DNA of 64,000 bases, from positions 71,129,237 to 71,193,236 of the forward strand of contig CM055316.2 of NCBI GenBank assembly GCA_029255685.2, in the 5' to 3' direction. Under the pieces are notes generated by a model that was given only the letters and a program-made list of their open reading frames with translations, did not search any database and was not told where the DNA came from. Positions 11,707 to 23,767 of this stretch are shown here, piece by piece; the stretch's first letter is position 1, and each line of letters begins with the position of its first letter. The position numbers and the translations under genes are program-made. Source of the stretch: Silene conica. Lineage: Eukaryota; Streptophyta; Magnoliopsida; Caryophyllales; Caryophyllaceae.

Positions 11707-13117
11707 ATGGAGATAATTGAAAGTTGGGTAAGAAAGCACAAATATGAATACAATGCAGCAATCCGTCATCCTTTTATTCACAAAATCCGTGATGCTTCTC
11801 TTCAAACTTCCTCTTTCAAACGTTGGCTGGTTTGTTTCTACTTTCTCATCCTACTTCTCTATTTTTAATCTCACCATTGGTTAATGCAGTCCTTAATTAT
11901 TAATGCTAGTCTGTTATCGTCATTTAACTTTTTTTTTTTTACATAAAAAAAAAATACATGGAAGGGGACAATTTGAGGGCATGTTATTACTTATTAGATG
12001 ACAATTGGACAATAATGAAATGGGGTGATCAAATAACCCATTAGAGGCGTACCAACTTAAAATGGAAACGGTAAACAATTGACCGGACAGAGGGACTACT
12101 AAGTACAGTAGTATTTAGTAGATGGGGGTTGGGGGGTGTGTTCCATGTCCAGCAATACATGAGAGCGGAAGATTCAAACATGCGACCTATTATTGTTTTT
12201 ACTTCAAGGGAGTAGACACCTATCTAGCTAATTTGACGGCTAATTTACATTTTGGAGAATGTCGTGCTAGCATTCTAAGCATGTTAAATCTATAAGTATG
12301 TGTACTTTTCAGGGTCAAGATTACTTATTTGTCAGGAATTTCATTCCTTTTGTGGCGAGCGTCCTCATAAAATGCACCAAAGAGTCGAATAATGATAGTG
12401 ATATGGATGTTATTCTAGCCGGTATGGCTTCTCTGAATGACGAAATTGCGTGGTTTAAGAAAGAAGCTGCGAAATGGGATTTACAGCTAACTGGCATCAC
12501 TCTGCAGAAAACCAACCAGAATTACTGCAGGTAACTAATTAGTCAAGCTGTTGAGTTGATGGATTTTCTCTCTTGAATTTAAATGCTGTGACTTTGAAAT
12601 GGGTAATTATGAAGTTGACATTCTTTGGTTATCTTATCACGATACATTTACTTGCACATCATATTTTTCAGACTCTTTAACCTTTGTATCCTGAAGTCAA
12701 GATTCGAGAAGTAGCATGCTTTTGGTGTTCTTACTACTCGTAACAACTAACAATTCAGAAGCTCACGTATTTGCTTAATACTTCAGTTTTATGCAAAGCC
12801 TGATGCAACCAAATGTTAGTTATGCGGTAGCAATCACGGCCTTCTGGACAATAGAAGCGGTCTACCAACAGAGCTTTGCTTACTGCCTCAAAGATGATGC
12901 TGAAACTCCTGCAGAGCTGAGAGGGGCGTGCGAGAGATGGGGGAATGAGGGGTTTGGGCAGTACTGTAACTCCCTCAAAGAGATTGCTGAACGAAGGCTA
13001 TCTGAGGCATCAGAAGACGTGCAAGCCAAAGCTGAAGCAACCTTTTTGCGTGTTCTTGAGGAAGAAGTTCAGTTTTGGAACATGAGTGAAGGAAGGCAGC
13101 TTTCAGAACAGAACTGA
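11707..13117 (+). CDS. TENA_E: TENA_E-type (TENA/THI-4 family) aminopyrimidine aminohydrolase
   Basis: Three exons can be placed: 11707-11829, 12313-12530 and 12787-13117, with GT-AG introns, giving about 223 residues. The product follows the Arabidopsis TENA_E protein (At3g16990) closely as I recall it: SSFKRWLGQDYLFVRNF, FVASVLIKC, ASLNDEIAWFK, ITAFWTIEAVYQQSFAYC, and a C-terminal helix with FLRVLEEEVQFWNMSEG. TENA_E proteins are all-helical, heme-oxygenase-fold enzymes that salvage the pyrimidine part of thiamin by hydrolysing an aminopyrimidine intermediate. No transit peptide is obvious, so the protein is probably cytosolic. The start is the first ATG in frame, placed as in the family. 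The length is normal for the family (about 221) and nothing looks broken. The frame is read across introns by eye; an RNA read would settle the first donor at 11830. Confidence 0.88.
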
Positions 13118-13467
13118 CTGTGTTTTCTTAATGGGACATGAATGTGTATCAATGTATGTATGTATATATGTATGTATGTATAGTATGAGTGTCTGTGAGT
13201 GTAGGACATCAGGCTTGTTTTCTTAATGGGACATGAATGTGTAATAATGTATGTATGTATGTATGTTGCAGTTGTCTGTGACTGTTGGACATCAGCTTAA
13301 AGAATGCAGTGATGGATCTGTAAGCTATCTAGTTTGGTTGTCATTTCTGTTTGCAGTAAATTAGTCAGACAATAACAGTTCCATAATATGAAAGCTATAA
13401 TCCAGAACTTCTTCTCAGGACAATGTTATGGAATCATTAGAAACTATAAAACCTTCCTGGAATTTAC
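13118..13467 (+). other. 3' region of TENA_E with a ~97-bp tandem duplication
   Basis: A block beginning TGTTTTCTTAATGGGACATG near 13121 is repeated near 13218, each copy with TGTATGTATG runs. No gene is seen. It probably forms the 3' untranslated region and downstream flank of the TENA_E gene. Confidence 0.6.
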
Positions 13468-13500
13468 ATGATAATGGTGGAAGTACAGAAGAAGACTGAA

Positions 13501-13632
13501 ATGGAGTCCCAACTCCTAATCTCCGCCATTAACACTGCTCAGTGCATCGACGACGTCGTTTTATCCCTGTACCCCCTTGCTTCCCTCCTCTTCCCTATTG
13601 ATACCTCTTCTTTATCTGGTAATTCACCTTCA
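13501..13632 (+). CDS. Isolated first exon, product not recognised
   Basis: From an ATG at 13501 the frame reads MESQLLISAINTAQCIDDVV and on to LSLYPLASLLFPIDTSSLSG, then meets a plausible splice donor (GGTAATT) near 13630. Codon use looks coding, in contrast to the flanks. No second exon can be found before the 3' end of the receptor-like protein gene at 13925, which runs the other way. It is either a truncated gene or the 5' end of a gene whose remainder was lost. An in-frame ATG at 13468 would add 11 residues. I do not recognise the family. Confidence 0.4.
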
Positions 13633-13924
13633 CTACTCCCCATTTTCCCATTAACTTTTTTTATTCAGCAATTTTAGTGATTTTTCAGTGGTGGAAATTT
13701 TGTCTTGACAACTCCCCATTTTTCCATTTCTTAATTTGAATTTTTCGTGGATGTGTTACAATTTAATCAGTTTAAAAGAATAAAAATCAATTTGCACGGC
13801 GAAAAACGACTAGAAATTCATTAACCCCAAATCTGTTAGTCATGTTACATAACCTAATTAATCTACTGTATGTCTTTTCTTAGTGATATTACAAGCGAAG
13901 GTACATTCATAATGATCCTTACTG

Positions 13925-16882
13925 CTAATTTTTGAGCTTATTGAGCCTAATCATTACTTGAACATAACAGTAATCCGTGACATTTCCCACCACCTGAAAG
14001 AAAGCGAACCTGAACCTCCTCTTCAGCAGCAAACTCCCTACCACTCCCCAAAATCCAGTTGCAAATCCCGACATTATCACCAAATATAACACTGGTTTTT
14101 CCTAAACATCTACCTTATCTGACTTTTCTTGTCCTTCTATTGGCTGGTTTTCACCATGGTCGGTCTTGCACTTGTTTGGCAAGGGATCGCCACATAGTCC
14201 AGGGTTGCCTATATACGTCATGGATGGATCTTCGATAACTTGGAGTTGATGTCCCGTGGGGATTTGTCCTTGTAATTTGTTGTTGGACAAGTTGAGACGG
14301 ACCAATAAAGTTAAGGCTGAGATGCTTGGCGGGATTGTGCCAGACAGATTATTGTTTGATAGATCAAGGGATTCTAATGATGTCATTTGACCGATCTGGT
14401 TTGGGATGTTCCCAGTCAGATGGTTGTGAGACAAGTTGAGACCGATCAGTGCTGATAGGTTTGTGATCTCTTCGGGAATGGAGCCTGTCAAAGCGTTACA
14501 TGAAAGGTCTAAGTTTACAACATATATGACAGTAGTTGTGTATTTTAGTTCTTCTCCTTTCAGAACCACCATAGTGCTATCATCTTCGACTTCAGGAAAC
14601 TCAAAAAAAGGAAAAAAAGCAAGCCCGTCCACATTAGCTGACCCCATCTGAAGTAAGTGCCCCAAGCATTGAGGTATGCCTCCTGTCAAGTTGTTCAAGG
14701 AAAGATCAATGAATTTGAGCGTATAGATTGAGCACAATGTTGGTGGAATAGAACCGACAAGTTGATTTCCTCGTAGCCTGAGCAATCCTAAAAAAGAAAA
14801 AGTTTTTCCTCCCCAGTTACTTGGTATATTCCCATCTAGCTTATTCTCACCAAGATCCAGAATTTGCAAGTTTGCACTACTACTCAGTGTTGGAGGAATC
14901 GGACCATGAAAAGAATTTTCACTCAATTTTAGAAATGTTAATTCCGAAAGAAGTCCCATAGACAAGGGAATAATCCCGGAAAAATTGTTAGAAGCTAAGT
15001 TGATATAAGCTAGAAATTCTAAACCAACCCAACAGTCAGAAATGTCTCCGGAAATGTTATTCTTCTGAAGATCTAGGAACTTTAAGAAACGAAGTTGGCA
15101 TACGGGAGTTCCAACTGTATCATTCTTAGCAAAAGGATCATGATGTACTAGTGACCCTGAAAGAAAGTTAAAAGAGAGATCTATGAATTTAAGCTTAGTG
15201 GAAGAGAAATATGGAACTGGACCTGTAAATCGATTGTGAGACATATTTATATTCGTCAATTGATTGCTTTGGAAACATTTAGGTAGCTCTCCGGACATAT
15301 TATTAGCCGAAAAATCTAATACGTTGAGCTTTGTCTGCTCACCAATCCACTGCGGGAACTGAGATTGGATTTTACAAGACGCCATAAAGAGGCAATCCAG
15401 CTGAAATGGCGGTGACCAATTTGAACTAATATTCCACTCCACAACATTGAAGCTTAGGTCTAGATACTCTAATCTTGAGAGGTTATCTAAGTGAGACTCC
15501 AAAAGTGAACCATGTAGAAAGTTCGACGAGAGGTCAATGTGAACAAGGGCCTTGCATCGTCCCAAGCCTTGAGGGAGAGTGCCAGTGAGAGTATTAAACG
15601 AGAGGTCTAAATATTCCAAGTATGATAATCTTCCTATTGATATTGGAATAGGACCATTTATTCTATTGTAACTTAAATGTAGAACTCTCAAATATTTGAA
15701 GTCCCCCAACCAGGAAGGCAACATGTCTCCGATCATGTTTTGACCCAACCCCAAATTCTCCAAATTATAACTGGCGCATAAGGAGGAATGGATTGTTATG
15801 GGCTTGTATGATCGCACCTCACGTAACGTACCCATGATCACATCTCTCCTAACGAGTCTAAAACTGTTAGAGCTAAGGTCCAGATGCTCGAGTTTTCTCA
15901 TGCTTCTCATGGAGAGCGGGATTGAGACATTTAATTCATTTTCGGAAAGGTCAAGGTAGGTCAGGGAGGTCATACGTCCCAACCACAATGGGATTGAGCC
16001 GTTTAATTCATTGTATGAAAGGTCAAGGTAGGTTAGGGAGGTCATATTTCCCAACTCCACTGGGATAGAGCCGTTTAACTCATTGCTTGAAAGGTCAAGG
16101 TAGGTTAGGGAGGTCATGTTGGCCAAACCGTAAGGCAGTGTTCCACCTAATGAGTTACCCGAAAGATCAAGCTGTTGAATCCTAGAAAGCCAAGTGGAAT
16201 TAGAGAAAAGGCGTAGTAATAAGGAATTATCAAGATTGTCACAAAGATCAAGATGCAGGACAAGCAAAGAAGGAGGAATGTTGAGTGGGTGCGTGGAATT
16301 ATTGGCGTGAAATATATGACTACCACCGAAGTTCAGATATTGCAAACTTACAAGTGTAGAAACCCAGTGTAGATCACTGGATAAAGGAGTCAAGTTATAC
16401 AGGAACAAGGAAGACAAATCGAGTGTTTGTAATCTAGTAAGATTACCGAACTGGGATGGCACAACGCCGCTAAAGTTTGAATAAGATAGGTTGAGATACC
16501 TGAGATGCTTGAACGAGCCAATGAATTTCGGGATTTGACTACCTTGGAAATCGTTGCCGCTCAAATCTAAATAGCGCAAGTGACTCAATTCAAGCAGAGA
16601 AGGGTCTAGTTTTGAAGCTGTTAAGAGGTATGGATCGTCATAATATTGGTTGTGTAGGTCAAGACGGTTGACGGAGGCTGTAACATTGTCACAGCCCACT
16701 CCTTCCCAATCACAACAACCCTTACCCTTCCAAGATGACAACCTATTTGACGGGTCCCTAAGGCTACGCTTGAACTTTAGCAACGCTTCTCGTTCTGCCT
16801 CATGGCAGCCAACTGCCAAGCCTTGATGTACATCCAGTAGCAGTATGAAAAGAAACTGTGTTATAAAACATGTTGTCAGCAT
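13925..16882 (-). CDS. EIX-type leucine-rich repeat receptor-like protein with in-frame TAG before the membrane anchor
   Basis: One uninterrupted frame of 926 codons (16882 to 14102) encodes a signal peptide (about residues 1-24), an LRR N-cap (CHEAEREALLKFK... CCDWEGVGC), a long run of about 24-residue LRRs of the LDLSxNxLxGxIP type, an island segment near residues 755-790 ending VVLKGEELKYTTT, four further LRRs, and a C-cap GNPGLCGDPLPNKC. The frame stops at TAG (14102-14104) after DKVDV. The same frame continues for 58 codons with EKPVLYLVIMSGFATGFW, GVVGSLLLKRRFRFAFF and a basic tail ending at TAG 13925-13927. This is the membrane segment and short cytosolic tail expected of an EIX2/GSO1-like receptor-like protein. 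Such proteins sit in the plasma membrane, sense extracellular ligands and signal through partner kinases (SOBIR1/BAK1). As written, the gene would yield a secreted ectodomain. The alternatives are a pseudogene at an early stage, TAG read-through, or a sequencing error. It has no introns, as is usual in this family. Confidence 0.9.
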
Positions 16883-18353
16883 TGCTTTAAATTTGCGTTG
16901 TTATAATGAAGTTTTTGATTGGTATGTAAACTGATTATACGTACTCCTATTTGTTAAAGTCATGAAGATTGTTTTGTTTTGTTAGTATCAATCACGTCAA
17001 ATATACTTTTCTTCTTCATTCACGCTCATCAGTGGCCACACAATTAGTTTCTCAAGTCAAGTCTTTCCTGCTACAATCTATAACCTTACAGTCACTGATT
17101 GTGGCATGTCAAGTATTTTGAGACGTTTTCGTCACGCTATGTTTGATGATTTTAGAGTCTGTCTTAGACTCGTAGCGTTCATGAACCAGCTGGTACGACT
17201 ACTGTATGGAGTAGAGCCTTGAAGGTCTCAACTCTCAAGGGTCAAATTTTGCTTCTGCCCTTCAACTACGTCCCTCAAGGTTCAAGTCTTCCTTCCGCCC
17301 GTCAACGACGTTTGCAAAGTCTAGAGTCGAACACATGACCTCCTTGACTGACCTTTAATTGTTTACCACTACACCCCTTCAATAACTATGCTACATAATA
17401 CCACTATTTAGTACTTTCCCTTGAAATCCTTACCCGGACAGTCGCCCTACGGCCTTGCCTTAGCTTCGTCTTTGCACACAAAGAGTTTCTCAAGTAAAGT
17501 CTTTCGGCCACTGCAATCTATCTTACGGTCACATTAACTAGTTTTGTGACTCGCTCGTAAATTCATGGGATTCACAAGTTTTTTTATTCGACTTCATATT
17601 CTTTTGTTATTGTGCTAGAATGGGAATGCCTTGTAAGTCAGCAAGACGCAACCTCATTTGTGCAAATTGTTTTTTTTGAGCCAGTATATTCCCTGTCTGA
17701 TCAGGAAATATCCCAGGCAAGATCCATGCAAATGCATATATATAATAGAATGTATATCACCGATGGTGTCAGGTTAAGAAAGGATCCTAACACAGGAATA
17801 ACGTAATCATATTACTAGCCGTTAAAGAGCAACCAAGAAAGATGAAACAATACCGTAGTGATAACAGAAAAAATCAAGCAAAAACAATAGAAGACCAAGT
17901 CCAAGGGAGGTTACCACATATCAGAGACGTGCAAAACTAGGTTAAATGTGCCGCCTATGTATACGTTGAAGGAGAAAGAGTCAAAGCGAAAGAATAGGAA
18001 CAAACCCTACTTACCCGGACGCGTGTGTTGAACGAAGACTGACGAGGGAGACTATATATTAGGAGCATGAGAAGAAGGGAAAAACATACAATCTATATGA
18101 TAAAAACCATCCGCTATTATTCTTTCTAATCAATCATTATTGTAACAAAAGTTGCAAGTTATTAAGTAATATTGAGAATCTTTCATGGCTTGGTGCCCGT
18201 GATTTTTTACCCCTTTTAGAGGGTTTTTCCACGTACAAATCTAATTGTGTCACCTGTATTTTTACATTTTGTACCTTTATTATATCTGATCCTCGCAAAT
18301 TGATCTATTTACCCATCATAAACTATTCCTGACAGAAAAGCTTTAATCATATA
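16883..18353. other. Upstream flank of the receptor-like protein gene, no gene seen
   Basis: No supported reading frame. An imperfect direct repeat is present: CACACAATTAGTTTCTCAAG at about 17037 and a related CACACAAAGAGTTTCTCAAG at about 17475, each followed by a similar 50 bases. The promoter of the minus-strand receptor-like gene must lie in its left part, but I could not pick a clear TATA box. Confidence 0.5.
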
Positions 18354-18614
18354 CTCCCTCCTATTCCGAATAAATGTCACATTTGCCATTTTCGTCTATT
18401 CACCTAATTGTCACATATTCCATTTTGGGACATTGTTTATACTTATTTTATTCACTCTAACCCACAATAATACCCCACCTTACCCCACAACACTACTTAT
18501 TTTAATCACCTCCACTCACAATAATAATCAATAATACATTCCCTCTCTCCAATCTTCCCACCTCACACATTACTACAAACCCGAAATGTGACAGTTATTG
18601 GGAATAGGAGGTAG
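18354..18614. mobile_element. Stowaway-type MITE
   Basis: The element is 261 bp with terminal inverted repeats CTCCCTCCTATTCCGAATAA on the left and TTATTGGGAATAGGAGGTAG on the right, flanked by TA on both sides. These are the hallmarks of Stowaway elements moved by Tc1/mariner-type transposases. It is non-coding. Confidence 0.88.
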
Positions 18615-18616
18615 TA

Positions 18617-19983
18617 TTATACTAATGCAGAAGTCAATCTGCTGACGTGGCTTCACAGAAAACTATCTTCGTCTGACGTGGCACGATTTCAGATCTATTG
18701 CAAAATTTCCAAAAAAAATTTTAAAAATTAATAAAAATGAGTTAAAACCGGTGATTATGGATTTCAATTAATGGATTTCAATTAATTAGTTCCTTTGAAA
18801 AAGTCAACTAACCGTGTATAATGAGCACACATATATAATCATGAATTTGAAAAGATTTCATTCCATATATAATTCTACATGTATATGCAATCATCATTAT
18901 TAATAAACGAATAAGGTAAAAATTATGCAATCATCATTAAAAAACGTCAAATCGTCAATCAATAATTTACAGTGATTTTCGGAATATTGTTTTAAAAATA
19001 GATATAAAATAGAAATATTGTGGAATAATCTCCTAAAAACTGGAATAATGCAATAATCAGTACAGTACACGTATATAATTTGAGACTGATAAGATTTCAT
19101 TTCATAAGAATTCAAAGATTTCGTTCAACAACCCATTCCATAATATTCTGTGCAATTAGAATATCCATAATCACCGAACAAAAAATACCTACAAGTATTT
19201 TTAAGACTACATTTTTGATTTACATATGGGTGAATAATTACGGGTCGGAATACCTACAAGTATTTTTTGGACTACATTTTTTTTAATGGTTTAATCTTTA
19301 TTAAATATGGGTCGGAATAATTACTCTTTATCGGTATATACACTTATGTGAGCGTCGTGATTTATTAGACTACATTTTCGATTTATTGTAAGACATTTGA
19401 CTATTCACGTGAATGCGAAACATTTTAACAACTACGAAGTATTTATTTAATATAGTAAATAGTAAATGAGTGGTCATTTAATAATTTTGGAATGTCTCCG
19501 TGTAAGACGTCGCACGCAATAACTGTTATTTATTATATGAACATTTTTAATAAATATTATCAAAAATACGTTTTTTAATCCAACTATACATTTACTACTC
19601 ACGTCTCATCAGATTATTTACGTTTTGCTTTTATTGTACGATATTTAATATACAACTTTATTTTATATATGGGTTACATATTTTAAAAATGGTGCAATGG
19701 GTAATTAGAAGTATACTAATTCTATTGTAAGTCTCGATCATCTTAATGAACAACTATATGATAGCTCATGTATACCGTCATACCGACATGTGTCATAAAT
19801 AATTCGAAATTTATTTATATGTATATAATTAATCAGCTTTCTTTGATATTATTAATTACGGTATTCATCTAAAGTTAAAAACAGGCCACAATAAATAATT
19901 AATTTGCTTATCTCCAATATTATTAACTATATACATCTAAAATTTAAAAAACAGACCCGTGAATTTCACGGGTTACAACCTAG
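18617..19983 (+). mobile_element. Non-autonomous Helitron
   Basis: The 3' end has the hairpin ACCCGTGAATTTCACGGGT followed by TACAAC and CTAG (19980-19983), then T. A GCTGACGTGGC motif near 18648 marks the usual 5' subterminal region. The exact TC start is not clear because it abuts the Stowaway element. No RepHel or other coding was found. Confidence 0.65.
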
Positions 19984-20317
19984 TTGTGCTAATTCCTGCT
20001 AAAACAGTTTTGGTAAAAAATTACCGAGGTTGAATGTGAGAGTTTATTGGTTGAAGTGACCAAACTGAAATCAAAAGACAATAAGAACGAATACGCAAAA
20101 TACGAGAAAGAATGACATAAGAGGTCCGTGTTTGGTGAAGCGGAAAAATCCGTAGAGGGAAACAATCGTGGGGGGAGACGAAATCCCACCAAATATTTTA
20201 CTATAATATCGTAAGGGAGTACGAATAACGTAAGTGTGAGAAGATTTTTGCTATATCGATGAAAACGTTAGATGCCTTTTGCTCTTTTTATCTCCTTTGC
20301 CTTTTATAGGTGCTCAG
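19984..20317. other. Intergenic, no gene seen
   Basis: Short AT-rich stretch between the Helitron and the hAT-type MITE, ending in the left target duplication GTGCTCAG (20310-20317). Confidence 0.5.
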
Positions 20318-20875
20318 TAGAGCTGTCCAAATGCGGGTTTGGGCCGGACATAGGCTGGGCTGAAAGGGAAAAGTATGCCCTATAAGATTATAGCGGGCGG
20401 GCTGGGCCAAAATAGCAGGCCACTTCTTTTGGCCCTTACCCGCCCAACTGTTAGATTCGGGCAACCCGTGGGCTGATGGGCTCATATTTTTCTGTGAACT
20501 TTTAAAATTAATTAATTAAGTAATAACAACGCGATAAACTTGCAAAGTCGATATTAGATTAAGTTTTTAGTTCTTAATATCAATACACAAAATAGAAGGA
20601 CGACTAACTTGGTCATCTGAATATAAGTTCCAAAATCCAAGCAAGAGTAAAAAATAAGCAAAAATTAATTATATACTAATTGCTCATATTACTTTAGCGG
20701 GCCGGATGGGCCGACCCGCTTTACATTTTTCTTGTCCGTGCCCGGCCCATTTACTAAAATGGGTTGGGCCGGATTAGCCCCTGACCCATTTTTTCAGAAA
20801 AATTATGTCCAAGCCGCTAAAAATTTTGGCCGGATGGGCCGGGTTTTCGGACGATACCGCCCATGAACAACTCTA
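20318..20875. mobile_element. hAT-type non-autonomous element with perfect 8-bp target duplication
   Basis: The element is 558 bp. The ends are imperfect inverted repeats TAGAGCTGTCCA and, reversed from the right, TAGAGTTGTTCATGGGC. The 8-bp direct repeat GTGCTCAG flanks it on both sides (20310-20317 and 20876-20883), as expected of hAT transposition. The interior has GGGCCGGA/GGCCCG-rich blocks near both ends and no transposase. Confidence 0.88.
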
Positions 20876-21321
20876 GTGCTCAGCTCCTTTTGTGAATGTT
20901 GGAGCTGCTCCCTAATCTGTGCTCTTCCCCTTCTCATCTTTGCTCTCTATCGTATTAATTGATGATTGCTCACTCACCAATTACACTATATTGATATGAG
21001 CTAAGGGCTTCAACAATGGTAGTTTGTGAGTTGTGTTCTTATCAACGAATGAACTATGCTCCATTGTTGGACCTTGTTTGCAAGGAGTTCGTCTTAGTGG
21101 TTTATGCAGAAGAACTGATTCTTTGTAAAGGAAACAAAAGTAAGGGAGAAAGGAGGAAAGAGTGCGTGGAAAACACCCACAAGAGTTTCCCACAAGAAAT
21201 ATAAAGAAAAAGTTGGAGAGTGAATCTCAAACCAATGTTGAAGAGAGTAGTTATGAAAACCACATAGGACATGCCCACTAACTCTTTTTTTTATTATTAT
21301 TTTGACACAAATTTGTAATCT

Positions 21322-21556
21322 CAACTCAACTCAACTCAACTCAACTAAATTTGTTTTTTTTTCTTTTTAAATTTAGCATTTTAAATTTATTAAATTTTTT
21401 TTTTTAATATGTTATATTATTTATCTATAAATACCAAATCTTAGTTTCATAAAAAATGCACAAATTTCTTCTTTCCAACTCAACTCAACTCATCCAAATT
21501 TGTTTTTTTTCTTTTTAAATTTAGCATTTTAATTTTTTTTTTTTTAATATGTTATA
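21322..21556. repeat. ~155-bp tandem duplication holding a mariner empty site
   Basis: The stretch from the AACTC microsatellite (21322-21345) to about 21475 (poly-T, AATATGTTATATTATTTATC, then ATAAATACCAAA and TGCACAAATTTCTTC) is repeated from about 21477. The second copy is interrupted at AATATGTTATA by the mariner element and resumes at 24410 with TATTATTTATC. The first copy is thus a ready-made empty site that fixes the mariner borders. Confidence 0.85.
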
Positions 21557-22014
21557 CTTCCTCCATTCATATCCAAGTTACAAGTATGTTTTATGCACAA
21601 GTTTTAAGACAAAATTAAAAAACTATAAAAAGTACATTGAAAAGTGTAAAGATTGCTTTTTAGTTAAGTTAAATGTGTTGTTAATGTGTACTTTCAGAAA
21701 TGTTAATTGTGATGTTAGTTGTTAATTTTCCCACCAAAATTACTTTTTGAAGTTTCGGATATGGTAATTGCTTTTTACACCAACTTTTTTCCCCCCAAAA
21801 ACTGAAACCTACAGCCTGTTTCCAACCTGTTACTACACTTATTGGCCATAAATACACCATTGTTTACTCTTCATTAACTGAGTACCCAACAAAAAAAAAC
21901 TTTTTACTACATTAACTTACTAAAGTCCAAAATTACAGTCCAATATTACAGTCCATAATAAAAACCTCAAAAGTCCTAAAATTTTTATTACAACCAGTTA
22001 CAACACAATAGATA

Positions 22015-22266
22015 ATGGGGTACAAATGCATGTCCGAGGACCTACGTTCTGAAATAGCCGTTTACTTGCTTCAGAAATCAGTGAACGGGAAACTAGAACG
22101 TGGTGAACTCCAAAAAACAGCCCTCCGCTTCAACCTCAAAGAAAGGAGTGTGTCTAATATTTGGAACCTCGCAAAAAAACCAAGAGTAGTTGGTCAGAAA
22201 CTAAATGTCAGTAGCGGGAGAATGGGAGCAATGCCTCCGGCCTACACACACACGCAATTGAGGTAG
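22015..22266 (+). pseudogene. Mariner transposase N-terminal DNA-binding fragment
   Basis: The 83-residue frame reads MSEDLRSEIAVYLLQKSVNG, then KLERGELQKTALRFNLKERS and VSNIWNLAKK. This fits the N-terminal helix-turn-helix of plant mariner-like (Soymar-type) transposases (LR..I...L....G.L.RG....A..F.V....V..IW). The frame ends after 83 codons and nothing resembling the catalytic domain follows, so this is a remnant after internal deletion. Confidence 0.7.
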
Positions 22267-22373
22267 ATCATGTGGTGGCATTACTACTTAAATGGCCAGT
22301 AACCTATTTATACACTTGACACATGTTGCTCTCAAACCATTAAGGTCTTTCATCATTGAGCACAATTCATATT

Positions 22374-22700
22374 AGGTAAGTCTGAAATTTAGGAATAATG
22401 TAGATTAAATGCATGAATGAAGTAAGGAGACAAGCCAAGGTCACAAAATCAAACTCAAATAACATTGAACATTCAATTCTTTACATTTTAAGGTTCACTT
22501 TTAAGTCTGAAATTAAGGAATAATGTAGATTAAATGCATGAATGAAGTAAGGAGACAAGCCAAGGTCACAAAATCAAACTCAAATAACATTGAACAATTA
22601 ATAATGTACATTTTGAGGTTCACTTTTAAGTCTGAAATTTAGGATTAATGTAGATTAAATGCATGAATGAAGTAAGGATACAAGCCAAGGTCACAAAAAC
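22374..22700 (+). repeat. ~125-bp tandem repeat, nearly three copies
   Basis: Units begin near 22379, 22503 and 22628 with AGTCTGAAATTTAGGAATAA and contain AAATGCATGAATGAAGTAAG, GACAAGCCAAGGTCACAAAA and an AACATTGAAC tail. The unit spacing is 124-125 bp; the third copy is shortened. It is a non-coding part of the mariner interior. Confidence 0.85.
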
Positions 22701-23242
22701 AATCAATTCTTAACATTGAACAACCAATCCTTTACAAGCAAATGAACACAGAAACAAGCTTCAGAACGGAATCATACATCATTAACAGAACTCAAAATTG
22801 CGACATTAACCATTTATATGAAGAGACGAATCAGTTCATGATGATCACAGTAAAATTGCGACAAGAGATGAATCAGTTCATCATTAACGGAATCAGTTCA
22901 TGATGATGACAGTAACCTTAAGAGCCCACCATTGCAAAATTGCGACAAGAGATGAATTTATATGAAGAGACGAATTTATATGGAGATGAAGTTGTTCATG
23001 ATAATAATCAAACATTTATCACCGACAAAAAAATCACCGATAAATTTCAGAAAACAAGCAACTACAGTATGTAATCACCTACATAAAAATCACAAATAAA
23101 TTAACAAAAAAATTATCTAAGCTAACAGCATACAATTTCCCAGCAGTTAATATATACAAATACTAAGTACGAAGTAGATCTATAGAGTAAAAAAAAAGAT
23201 TATAAGCATAAATAAAGACGGATTAGTTGGAACTTACCAGAG

Positions 23243-23767
23243 TTACGGTGCATCTTCCCCAAAACCAGGCCAATACTTAGGTAGTTCCGCCATAAACCAC
23301 TCTGTAATAGCCGAGCTTGCTCTAATGGCACTCAGATCTAATTTCTCGTCACATTTACAGACAACAAATCCACATGCAACACCATTTCTCCTATCCTTTA
23401 TATCCTCCTCAATCTCATACTCCATTAACATCTCAAACCTAGGCCAATATCGACATAAATCGCGCATAAAATGTAACCGATTTTCCGGCACTGACTTACG
23501 CCAGACTAACCAACCCATCGCTCTCCTCTCCCTCTCTTCTTCTCCCTTACTTATCCTCATCCTCACCTCCTCGTCCTCAACCTCTTCCTGACCCTCATCA
23601 AAACCCTCATTGTTACAATATTCCTCGTACTGCATCTCAAGAGCACGAACATCAAGACCGTTCTGCATAATGACCCGAACCTCTTCCTGACCCTCATCAA
23701 AACCCTCATTGTTACAATATTCCTCGTACTGCTTCTCAAGAGCACGAACATCAAGACCATTCTGCAT
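23243..23767 (-). CDS. 174-residue reading frame inside the mariner element, not recognised
   Basis: The frame starts with a 33-residue unit MQNGLDVRALEKQYEEYC... that is duplicated in tandem (99 bp), then an acidic stretch EVEDEEVRMRISKGEEERER and a more conserved-looking C-terminal part with WLVWRKSVPENRLHFMRDLC, RYWPRFEMLMEYEIEEDI and KYWPGFGEDAP. The two similar R/K-YWP-F segments hint at a small internal repeat. I do not recognise the family. It lies on the strand opposite the mariner transposase fragment, so it is more likely a captured host fragment than part of the transposon. The 5' region (23770-24060) carries a 73-bp direct repeat. It may be complete, but this is unproven. Confidence 0.45.
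   Translation of the reverse strand: MQNGLDVRALEKQYEEYCNNEGFDEGQEEVRVIMQNGLDVRALEMQYEEYCNNEGFDEGQEEVEDEEVRMRISKGEEERERRAMGWLVWRKSVPENRLHFMRDLCRYWPRFEMLMEYEIEEDIKDRRNGVACGFVVCKCDEKLDLSAIRASSAITEWFMAELPKYWPGFGEDAP

Noticed and set aside
18900-19286. Short frames of 60-70 codons inside the Helitron at 18617-19983
   Set aside because: Random AT-rich frames without coding features; most short frames in the intergenic and Helitron stretches were dismissed for the same reason.
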